This document shows, piece after piece, positions 1 to 5,282 of a stretch of 15,475 nt of DNA. The DNA is from an uncultured Eubacteriales bacterium (GTDB taxonomy: Bacteria > Bacillota > Clostridia > Christensenellales > UBA1242). The notes under the pieces were generated by a model. It did not search any database. It was not told the origin of the DNA and saw nothing but the letters and a program-made list of their open reading frames with translations. The position numbers were made by a program, and so were the translations under genes. The stretch's first letter is position 1; every line of letters starts with the position of its first letter. The stretch spans positions 1 to 15,475 of the forward strand of contig CADBOH010000027.1 in NCBI GenBank assembly GCA_902796285.1, read 5' to 3'.

Positions 1-1037
1 GCATCAGTTTCAACATTAAAAGGATCAACAAAGTTTGGATCCACCCCAGCAGTAACATCACTTGAAAGCATGATTGAGTTTGCAAGCGCTCTTCTTAGTG
101 CAAGTTCACTATACTGCCCACTCATATTCAAAATTTCAGCAATGCAATTTTCAAAGAATCGGCTTTGCATCCCCGTTGCACCCATACTGCCGATTTCTTC
201 TTTATCAACCAAAAGGTTCACAACACCATATTCTGGATTTTCAACTTTAAAAACCGCCTGCATACCTGTATAAGCGCAAACTCTGTCGTCCTGGCCATAA
301 CCCAAAATCATGCTGTTATCGAGGCCTAAATTTTTTGCTTTCCCCGCAGGCACAACCTCAATCTCGGCAGAAAAGAAATCTTCTTCTTCAACTCCGTTTT
401 TCTTTAAAATATCAAGTATATATCCCTTAAATTTGTTTTTATCCTTAGTTGGATCACCAATATTACCAGCGATGACATTAAGTTCTTCCCCTCCAACCGG
501 TTTTCTATCCCTGTTTTCAAGATGTGGCAAAAGATCGGTGATTGCAAATGCATTATCCTCACCTTCGCCCAACACAAAATCTATTTTTGAGCCATCTTTT
601 TTTACGACAACTCCATGCAGTGCAAGAGGAATAGCAAGCCATTGATATTTTTTTATTCCACCATAATAATGTGTATCAAGCATACAAAACCCTTGACTTT
701 CATAAAGAGGTTTTGCTTTGAGGTCAAGTCTCGGCGAGTCAATATGAGCACCAATAATATTAAGCCCCTCTTCAACTTTTTTCTTGCCAGCAACATAAAG
801 CACAATGCCTTTATCCATATTTACTGAATAAACTTTATCACCAGGCTTAATTTTTTCATTTTTTTCAATTTTGCTTTTAAGTGAAACAAAGCCATGTTTT
901 TCGGCCTCACTTATTGCGTACTTAACACACTCTCTTTCAGTTTTGCAATTTGAAATAAATTCTCTATATCCCCTGCAAAAATCTTCTACTTCATTTCTTT
1001 TTTCACCTTGATAATTTTCCCAAATATTTGTCCTCAT
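1..1037 (-). CDS. M18-family metallo-aminopeptidase, 3' end beyond the window
   Basis: The reading frame is open from an ATG at 1037 to the window edge, giving 345 codons without a stop, and the C-terminus is missing. M18 enzymes are usually about 430-470 residues, so about three quarters is present. They are cytosolic two-metal peptidases that remove N-terminal (often acidic) residues. Visible family motifs are GAHIDSPRLD (metal ligands H98 and D100), GQDDRVCAYTG (D250/D251, bridging aspartate region) and DKEEIGSMGATG (E280/E281, catalytic and metal-binding glutamates). A Ser-Asp-Val-Thr-Ala-Gly-Val-Asp-Pro-Asn-Phe stretch follows close to the edge. The start is set by AAGGAG at 1043-1048, five bases upstream. 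The gene is divergent from the coiled-coil gene at 1250 and has its own promoter. Which amino acid the enzyme prefers cannot be read from the sequence. Confidence 0.93.
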   Translation of the reverse strand, partial: MRTNIWENYQGEKRNEVEDFCRGYREFISNCKTERECVKYAISEAEKHGFVSLKSKIEKNEKIKPGDKVYSVNMDKGIVLYVAGKKKVEEGLNIIGAHIDSPRLDLKAKPLYESQGFCMLDTHYYGGIKKYQWLAIPLALHGVVVKKDGSKIDFVLGEGEDNAFAITDLLPHLENRDRKPVGGEELNVIAGNIGDPTKDKNKFKGYILDILKKNGVEEEDFFSAEIEVVPAGKAKNLGLDNSMILGYGQDDRVCAYTGMQAVFKVENPEYGVVNLLVDKEEIGSMGATGMQSRFFENCIAEILNMSGQYSELALRRALANSIMLSSDVTAGVDPNFVDPFNVETD

Positions 1038-1056
1038 ATTTTCTCCTTATAAATTT

Positions 1057-1086
1057 ATTATATCACAGCCGCTATTTTTATCCCAA
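1057..1086 (-). promoter_or_regulatory. Promoter of the M18 aminopeptidase gene
   Basis: Reading the minus strand, TTGGGA (1081-1086), an 18-base spacer and an extended -10 TGA-TATAAT (-10 at 1057-1062). Only 8 bases separate the -10 from the AAGGAG ribosome binding site. Confidence 0.65.
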
Positions 1087-1201
1087 AAAAATATTAAATA
1101 AAAATTTAATTAATTTAATTTTTTTTATAAAAATTTGACATAAAACTAAAAAACAAATATAATTTTAACAATTTTAATAAAGTGTTTTTTTGTTGTCAAT
1201 A

Positions 1202-1230
1202 TTGACTTTGTTGCTAGAATCTTATATAAT
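1202..1230 (+). promoter_or_regulatory. Promoter of the coiled-coil gene
   Basis: TTGACT (1202-1207), a 17-base spacer and TATAAT (1225-1230). The AAGGAG ribosome binding site starts at 1236, so the expected transcription start coincides with it. This rules out the upstream ATG at 1190 as the translation start, because it lies upstream of the promoter. Confidence 0.8.
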
Positions 1231-1249
1231 CATAGAAGGAGACAATAAA

Positions 1250-1708
1250 ATGGCCATTTCTATAAGAGACTTATTAAATAAAGATTTATATGATGTTAAT
1301 GATGTATATCGTACAATTTTAAAAATCAATAAAGAACTTAAAAGCCAACAATTTGAAATTTTAATACTTGAACTTATTGATAAAACTTATATGCTTCAGC
1401 ACTATGTTTCAAATGTTAATGCACTAAATCAAATTTCAAACGAAAACATTAAAAAAGCAGAAAATTTGCATGCTGATACATCCACAATTATTAAAGACCT
1501 CAAGTTTGTTCTGCAAAAAATGGAGGCGGCCAAAAGTTCAGCGAAAATAAGAGAGCCCTACATGAAAAAAATTGAACAAGAAGTTTCTTCTCTTTCAAAA
1601 GCATTAAAATTAATTGAAGTAAGGTTTGAAAAATTTTCACCGTTACTAAAAAAAGCACAGGAACTTATGCTCGACAAAGAAATGCAAGAAATTTTCTACG
1701 ATATTTAA
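1250..1708 (+). CDS. Hypothetical coiled-coil protein (152 aa)
   Basis: I do not recognise the family. The start is the ATG at 1250, eight bases after AAGGAG (1236-1241). A longer reading from 1190 would begin upstream of the promoter. The 152-residue product is rich in Lys, Glu, Leu, Ile and Gln with no signal peptide or membrane segment. Long stretches (about 20-55, 65-95 and 105-145) have heptad-like spacing of Leu/Ile/Val, which suggests a mostly helical cytosolic protein, perhaps oligomeric through coiled coils. It stands alone between a divergent M18 peptidase and a convergent SAM-related operon, with a shared bidirectional terminator downstream. A structural or scaffolding role is conceivable but nothing in the sequence proves it. 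Confidence 0.75.
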   Translation: MAISIRDLLNKDLYDVNDVYRTILKINKELKSQQFEILILELIDKTYMLQHYVSNVNALNQISNENIKKAENLHADTSTIIKDLKFVLQKMEAAKSSAKIREPYMKKIEQEVSSLSKALKLIEVRFEKFSPLLKKAQELMLDKEMQEIFYDI

Positions 1709-1782
1709 ATTTAAAAAGTTAATACTTGCAGCTCAGCAATATTACTAAAAATTTGTTTTTCTCGTATTGATCAATTTTATCA

Positions 1783-1812
1783 AAAAACTCTAGCACAAAT
1801 GCTAGAGTTTTT
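1783..1812. terminator. Bidirectional intrinsic terminator
   Basis: A 13-base perfect inverted repeat (AAAAACTCTAGCA / TGCTAGAGTTTTT) with a CAAA loop. A and T tracts on the two sides give a U-run in both directions. It serves the gene ending at 1708 and the convergent S-box operon, whose last stop codon (1811-1813) overlaps it. Confidence 0.9.
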
Positions 1813-2260
1813 ATTCGCCATCTACACACTTATTGTAAGCATGAAGATCTAAATTGTCGCTTACAACTTTTATTGATTTAACATTATCAAACATGGCACA
1901 GATAAAGGCAAGTTCCATATCAAAAACACATGGCTCCTTTATCTCTGTTTTTGTAACAAAATCCGTTGATGTGTAGCAAGTTATATCACTTTTTGAAAAA
2001 TCAACCGTTTTGCAAATTTCCTCATCATATTCAACCACTTCATGTAACAGCCTTGACGAGCCAACAACAACCCTTTCACCAACCTGCAAATGGTTTGATC
2101 CTGCATAACCAATATTTACAATTTCCTCATTTCGCGCAACATTTTTTAGCGCTCTTATCACGTTGACTCCGCCAATACCGGTTACTACAATTGGATAACC
2201 TTCATAGCCAAGCTCACTCACCAATTTTCTTTCATTATTTGATGCAATCACAACAAGCAT
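1811..2260 (-). CDS. Short MTA/SAH nucleosidase-like (PNP/UDP phosphorylase superfamily) protein
   Basis: 149 residues, which is short for 5'-methylthioadenosine/S-adenosylhomocysteine nucleosidases (about 230). Recognisable blocks are VVTGIGGVNV (25-34, like the SGIGKVNAA phosphate/ribose loop), NIGYAGS, FDMELAF (113-119; E116 where MTAN has the ribose-binding Glu of its VDME motif) and VVSDNLD (132-138; D135 where MTAN has the catalytic SD aspartate). N9-E10 may replace the N-terminal catalytic Glu. Helical segments between blocks and the C-terminal helix are missing. The start at 2260 is set by AGGAGGGG just upstream. It follows metK by 25 bases in the S-box operon, which fits removal of toxic SAM by-products (MTA, SAH). 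The function is inferred from the motifs and the metK linkage. Activity is uncertain given the reduced size. Confidence 0.75.
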   Translation of the reverse strand: MLVVIASNNERKLVSELGYEGYPIVVTGIGGVNVIRALKNVARNEEIVNIGYAGSNHLQVGERVVVGSSRLLHEVVEYDEEICKTVDFSKSDITCYTSTDFVTKTEIKEPCVFDMELAFICAMFDNVKSIKVVSDNLDLHAYNKCVDGE

Positions 2261-2285
2261 ATCCCCTCCTAATTTTGATTACTTT

Positions 2286-3395
2286 TTATTCATCTTTTAT
2301 CAAACAATTTTCTTTTATCCTTTCCCACGGAAAATCTTCGCGCCCAAAATGCCCAAAACATGCAGTTTCTTTAAAAATTGGCTTCAAAAGTCCTAGCTCC
2401 ATTATAATATTTGCTGGGCTAAAATCAAAGTTATCTTGAATAAATTTGCAAATTTTTTCCATAGAAATTTTATTTGTATTAAAGCACTCAACATATATTG
2501 ATATTGGCTTGGCCATGCCAATACCATAGCTTACTTGAATTTCACATTTGTCTGCAAGTGCATGAGCAACAACATTTTTTGCAACGTATCTTGCGTAATA
2601 TGCCCCAGATCTATCAACTTTTGTTGCGTTTTTACTTGAAAAACATCCACCGCCAACTCTTCCTACTCCACCGTAAGTGTCTACAACAATTTTTCTGCCA
2701 GTGCACCCACTATCACCATAACTGCCCCAAATAGTAAACTTTCCACTTGGATTGATAATATAGTTGGTTTCAACCAAGTATTTTTTATACTCCTCCAAAA
2801 CAGGAAGCAAAACTTTTTCTTTTATAGTTTTTTGTATTTGGTTGTTATCAAGGTCCTTATCATGAGAAACGCTAATTAAAATTGTAGTTATTTCTTTTGG
2901 CAGGTTTTCGTCATATAAAACAGAAACTTGACATTTTGCATCAGCAAAATAATTCTTGGTTTGTCTTCTAAACTCATCATATTTTTTCATGATTTTATGT
3001 GCTATTAGTACTGGCAGCGGCATGTATTCCTTGGTTTCGTTTGTAGCATATCCATAAACCATGCCTTGATCGTTTGCACAAACTTCTTCCCTCACAACCG
3101 CTTGATTTATATCCGGGCTTTGATTGCTAATTTCTTTTATAATCTCAAAGTTTTCTTTATATCCAATATCTTTTAAAACTTCAAGTGCAATTTTGTCATA
3201 GTCAATGTTTGCATTTGTAGTGGCTTCTCCATATACAAAAAGTTTATTGTTTTTAATGGCACATTCCACTGCCATTTGACTATTTGGATCCTGTCTCAAT
3301 GCCTCATCTAAAAAAGCATCTGCAATCACATCACATGTTTTGTCTGGATGCCCAATATTTACTGACTCACTTGTAACAATTTTTATGTTTTTCAT
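2286..3395 (-). CDS. metK: S-adenosylmethionine synthetase (divergent MetK)
   Basis: Makes SAM from methionine and ATP in the cytosol. The product is 369 residues, slightly shorter than usual (about 384-400). Family motifs in order are TSESVNIGHPDK (8-19, ATP/Mg site), CANDQGMVYGYA (106-117), NPSGKF (215-220), GDSGCTGRKIVVDTYGG (227-243), GGGCFSSKNATKVDRS (248-263), ARYVAKN and KPISIYVE (296-303). Two signature peptides differ from the usual form: GAGDQG is CANDQG and GGGAFSGKD is GGGCFSSKN, with Val instead of His just before the triple glycine. The start is the ATG at 3395, preceded by AAGGAG (3402-3407). An in-frame upstream ATG at 3461 lies inside the preceding small gene and has no ribosome site. 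The gene is second in an operon controlled by a SAM-I riboswitch, which independently supports the assignment. Confidence 0.95.
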   Translation of the reverse strand: MKNIKIVTSESVNIGHPDKTCDVIADAFLDEALRQDPNSQMAVECAIKNNKLFVYGEATTNANIDYDKIALEVLKDIGYKENFEIIKEISNQSPDINQAVVREEVCANDQGMVYGYATNETKEYMPLPVLIAHKIMKKYDEFRRQTKNYFADAKCQVSVLYDENLPKEITTILISVSHDKDLDNNQIQKTIKEKVLLPVLEEYKKYLVETNYIINPSGKFTIWGSYGDSGCTGRKIVVDTYGGVGRVGGGCFSSKNATKVDRSGAYYARYVAKNVVAHALADKCEIQVSYGIGMAKPISIYVECFNTNKISMEKICKFIQDNFDFSPANIIMELGLLKPIFKETACFGHFGREDFPWERIKENCLIKDE

Positions 3396-3405
3396 TTTCT
3401 TCTCC

Positions 3406-3609
3406 TTATTTCTTAAATTTTGATAAATAAATTTTGCATTGTATTGAAGATGCACATTCAATAAGTTTGTCTATTTCTTCGTTTGACATTTTATTCAATA
3501 TCTCTTCTCTTTCTTCTCTTGTTTCATAATCTTCATAAAATTTTTCTAATGCATCCATAACCTTATCTTCTTTTTCCTGTTCCATCTGTTTTTCTGTCTT
3601 TTTGTTCAT
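3406..3609 (-). CDS. Small highly charged protein heading the S-box metK operon (67 aa)
   Basis: A 67-residue product with a very good ribosome site, AGGAGG (3614-3619), four bases before the ATG. It lies directly downstream of the SAM-riboswitch terminator, so it is the first gene released by the switch. The stop codon (3406-3408) overlaps the metK Shine-Dalgarno (3402-3407), which predicts translational coupling. The sequence is dominated by Glu, Lys and Asp (motifs TREEREE and MSNEEIDKLIE), is probably helical, and contains two Cys late in the chain (positions 52 and 58). There is no membrane segment. I do not recognise a family. Position suggests a role tied to methionine/SAM metabolism or to tuning of metK translation, but this is inference. 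Confidence 0.8.
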   Translation of the reverse strand: MNKKTEKQMEQEKEDKVMDALEKFYEDYETREEREEILNKMSNEEIDKLIECASSIQCKIYLSKFKK

Positions 3610-3640
3610 AATCCCTCCTACATTTCCACAAATAGTGCAA

Positions 3641-3665
3641 GAAAAAACCCATCGAACGATGGGTT
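3641..3665 (-). terminator. S-box expression-platform terminator
   Basis: On the minus strand, AACCCATCG and CGATGGGTT form a tight hairpin followed by six U and a C. The 5' arm CCCATCG can instead pair with CGATGGG at the 3' side of aptamer helix P1 (3683-3689). This is the standard mutually exclusive terminator/antiterminator arrangement: SAM binding frees the terminator, and absence of SAM allows the antiterminator. Confidence 0.92.
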
Positions 3666-3680
3666 AAATATTTTTTCAGT

Positions 3681-3767
3681 TATCCCATCGATCAGCCTTT
3701 AGCACCTTGCATAAAGCAGGTTGCTGTGTGGTCAAAGGGGCTGTCCCTCGCACACTCTTTATGGATA
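3681..3767 (-). promoter_or_regulatory. SAM-I riboswitch (S-box) aptamer controlling metK operon
   Basis: Read on the minus strand, the conserved S-box blocks occur in order: AAAGAGTGTGCGAGGGACAG, GCAACC and GCAAGGTGCTAAA. P1 is formed by TATCCAT at the 5' end and ATGGGATA at the 3' end with one bulged G. P2 is closed by GTGTG/CACAC, and P3 by CCTGC/GCAAGG around a UUUAU loop. The element begins at the predicted transcription start and is followed by its terminator and the small-ORF/metK/nucleosidase operon. From knowledge of the class, high SAM causes premature termination. Confidence 0.95.
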
Positions 3768-3772
3768 TTTTT

Positions 3773-3801
3773 ATTATATATTATTTAACAAAACAAGTCA
3801 A
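3773..3801 (-). promoter_or_regulatory. Promoter of the S-box metK operon
   Basis: On the minus strand, TTGACT (3796-3801), a 17-base spacer and TATAAT (3773-3778). The predicted start near 3766 is the first base of riboswitch helix P1. The -35 lies only five bases from the stop codon of the upstream HAD gene. Confidence 0.88.
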
Positions 3802-3806
3802 TAAAA

Positions 3807-4502
3807 TTAATCATTTTCTATTTCTTGATCTTGCTCGGCGTTGATAAACGGCATTATTTGTTCAAGATCTGTTACATTATCAACTACTGCATGCCACTTT
3901 GTGTTATCTTCAAAGTTTGCCCCGTCTGGATTTATGCATATAGTGTGACATCCAGAAAGGTATGCCCACTCATCATTACCACCATTGCCAACAAAGTATA
4001 AATCATTGGCATTTGAATTTGTTTTTGTCTTAAACTCTTCAATAAACTTAGCCTTACCTTCAAAATCATATGAAGTTCCTGCAATTCTTGTAAGTTTACC
4101 TTCATCGTCAAACACAAAAACGTTTGCCATAAGCACATCAACATTATTTACCGCACTGCCGATAACGTCTTCAATAACCTCGATAATGTTTCCGCTTACA
4201 ATAAATATTTTAAATCCTTGGCGTTTTAATTTAATAAATGTTCTTCTTACGCCGCCAAGAAGTTGTATCTCGCTAGCAACTTCCTTTAACATTTGTCTTG
4301 TCATGCCTCTTTTCATAAAGGCTTCACATGTTAAATCACACCACTGTTGATGCGTAATTTTGTTGTCCATGTAGTTTTTGTAAAGTTGTCTATAATAAGA
4401 GCCCTTTCCAATATCATAGCCAAGTCTTTCCCAAATTCTTTTCCAAACATTTTGGCCCTTGTGTGTTAGCGTTCCATCAAAATCAAAAAATACTGCTTTC
4501 AT
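3807..4502 (-). CDS. HAD-superfamily phosphatase, phosphoserine-phosphatase-like (SerB/HAD-IB)
   Basis: 231 residues, the normal length for HAD-IB phosphatases. Motif I is FFDFDGTLT with nucleophile D7 and acid/base D9. Motif II is IVSGN with S103. Motif III Lys is probably K150 in EGKAKF. Motif IV is VGNGGNDEW (171-179), where the usual GDGxND has Asn in place of the first Asp while D177 is kept. A helical cap lies between about residues 15 and 85. The start ATG at 4502 follows AAGGAG. The gene has its own promoter and a structured leader of about 115 bases. No terminator separates it from the S-box promoter. The substrate could be phosphoserine or another small phosphate ester and cannot be fixed from sequence. 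Confidence 0.87.
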   Translation of the reverse strand: MKAVFFDFDGTLTHKGQNVWKRIWERLGYDIGKGSYYRQLYKNYMDNKITHQQWCDLTCEAFMKRGMTRQMLKEVASEIQLLGGVRRTFIKLKRQGFKIFIVSGNIIEVIEDVIGSAVNNVDVLMANVFVFDDEGKLTRIAGTSYDFEGKAKFIEEFKTKTNSNANDLYFVGNGGNDEWAYLSGCHTICINPDGANFEDNTKWHAVVDNVTDLEQIMPFINAEQDQEIEND

Positions 4503-4618
4503 TGTTGCTCCTTAAGTAATTTTTGTTTATTTTAAAAGGGAGCCCCATCGCAAGGATGGGGATTTGCCATAGCATGAAAAACATTTTTTAGATGAAAAAT
4601 TCACCTTTTATCTATGGC
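4503..4618 (-). promoter_or_regulatory. Structured 5' leader RNA of the HAD phosphatase gene, unassigned class
   Basis: Starting at the predicted transcription start, the minus strand folds into an 8-bp closing helix TGCCATAG (4612-4619) / CTATGGCA (4565-4572). Inside are the hairpin GGTGAA-TTT-TTCATC and a weak A5/U5 hairpin, so the shape is a small three-way junction. Four bases later comes a strong hairpin CCCCATC-CTTGC-GATGGGG (4543-4561), then CUCCCUUUU and about 30 unpaired bases to the AAGGAG ribosome site. It resembles a riboswitch or protein-binding attenuator in layout, but its conserved-looking bases match no class I know. The U-run is short, so the last hairpin is only a possible terminator. 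Confidence 0.55.
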
Positions 4619-4624
4619 ATAAAT

Positions 4625-4653
4625 ACTATAACACAATTTTGCCAACTTGTAAA
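4625..4653 (-). promoter_or_regulatory. Promoter of the HAD phosphatase gene
   Basis: On the minus strand, TTTACA (4648-4653), a 17-base spacer and extended -10 TGT-TATAGT (-10 at 4625-4630). The start is expected near 4618, the first bases of the structured leader. Confidence 0.75.
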
Positions 4654-4670
4654 TACCTGTTTGCAAAATT

Positions 4671-5219
4671 TTATTTGATTTTTAGCCCATCTTTAAAAGC
4701 GTTACCAACTTTTTCACCTATTAATCGATAACTATTTGTTAACATATCAAAAGAAATAAAGCCAATCTTCTCAACATCAATTTTACCATTTTTATCAAGA
4801 TATTTTTCATCAACAGATGCATTTACAATTTCTCCAATAAGCGTGCCATCTTCAAATGATTTTACAGTGCACTCGAGCGTAAGTGGATACTCTTCAAATA
4901 ATGGTGCATCAACAAATTTTGACTTTACTGGATGAAATTTTGCTTTTGCAATTTTATCTTCCTTATTGCCAGATACAATTCCAAAATAATCAGATTCAAC
5001 CACATTGTCTTTTGTCGCAAAACTTAGTGTAAACGCCCTTTTCAGTTCAAGATTTTTTGTGGTTTTGTGTGGAGACAGTGAAACAATAACTTCATTATAA
5101 TCATATACTCCACCCCATGCAGCATTCATAAGATTTGCCTTGCCATTTTCATCATATGTGCCAATCATCAACACTGGCAATGGCATAAAGTTTAATTTTT
5201 TGCCTAGATCTTTTCTCAT
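4671..5219 (-). CDS. Flavin-reductase-like (DIM6/NTAB) FMN-binding protein
   Basis: 182 residues of the flavin reductase-like fold (a split-barrel FMN-binding domain). The N-terminal MPLPVLMIGTYDENGKANLMNAAW (12-35) is the typical beginning (PxPVxxIGTxDxxGKxNxMxxA). VIVSLSPHKTTKNLELKRAFTLSFA (44-68) is the typical flavin/subunit-contact block with H51, K52 and T53-T54. The C-terminal half includes the family's IGEIVNASVDE segment. There is no membrane segment, so the protein is cytosolic. Members bind FMN and reduce flavin or act as small oxidoreductases with unknown partners. The start at 5219 is fixed by AGGAGG (5225-5230). Genes on both sides are on the same strand, but separate promoters precede this gene and the next, so a strict operon is doubtful. 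Confidence 0.88.
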   Translation of the reverse strand: MRKDLGKKLNFMPLPVLMIGTYDENGKANLMNAAWGGVYDYNEVIVSLSPHKTTKNLELKRAFTLSFATKDNVVESDYFGIVSGNKEDKIAKAKFHPVKSKFVDAPLFEEYPLTLECTVKSFEDGTLIGEIVNASVDEKYLDKNGKIDVEKIGFISFDMLTNSYRLIGEKVGNAFKDGLKIK

Positions 5220-5236
5220 AAAATCCTCCTACGCCT

Positions 5237-5260
5237 ATTTTAACAAAATTGAATGAAAAA
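5237..5260 (-). promoter_or_regulatory. Probable promoter of the flavin-reductase-like gene
   Basis: Extended -10 TGT-TAAAAT (-10 at 5237-5242, minus strand) with at best a weak TTGTTT-like -35 in a T-rich tract. The ribosome site AGGAGG begins six bases after the -10. Confidence 0.45.
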
Positions 5261-5282
5261 ACAAAAAATTTTTATATCTTTT

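Noticed and set aside
310..827. Plus-strand open frames of 70-111 codons under the M18 peptidase
   Set aside because: They lie antisense to a clear M18 frame with catalytic motifs, have no ribosome sites and show composition typical of shadow frames.
1190..1249. Longer N-terminus for the coiled-coil gene from ATG 1190
   Set aside because: This segment contains the -35 and -10 boxes and has no ribosome site; ATG 1250 has AAGGAG at ideal distance.
3396..3461. N-terminal extension of metK from ATG 3461
   Set aside because: It overlaps the small upstream gene in another frame, lacks a ribosome site, and MetK homology starts at 3395.
4543..4561. CCCCATC/GATGGGG hairpin as terminator of the flavin-reductase-like gene
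   Set aside because: It lies downstream of a new promoter and inside the HAD leader, and its U-run is separated by CUCCC; it fits better as part of the leader structure.
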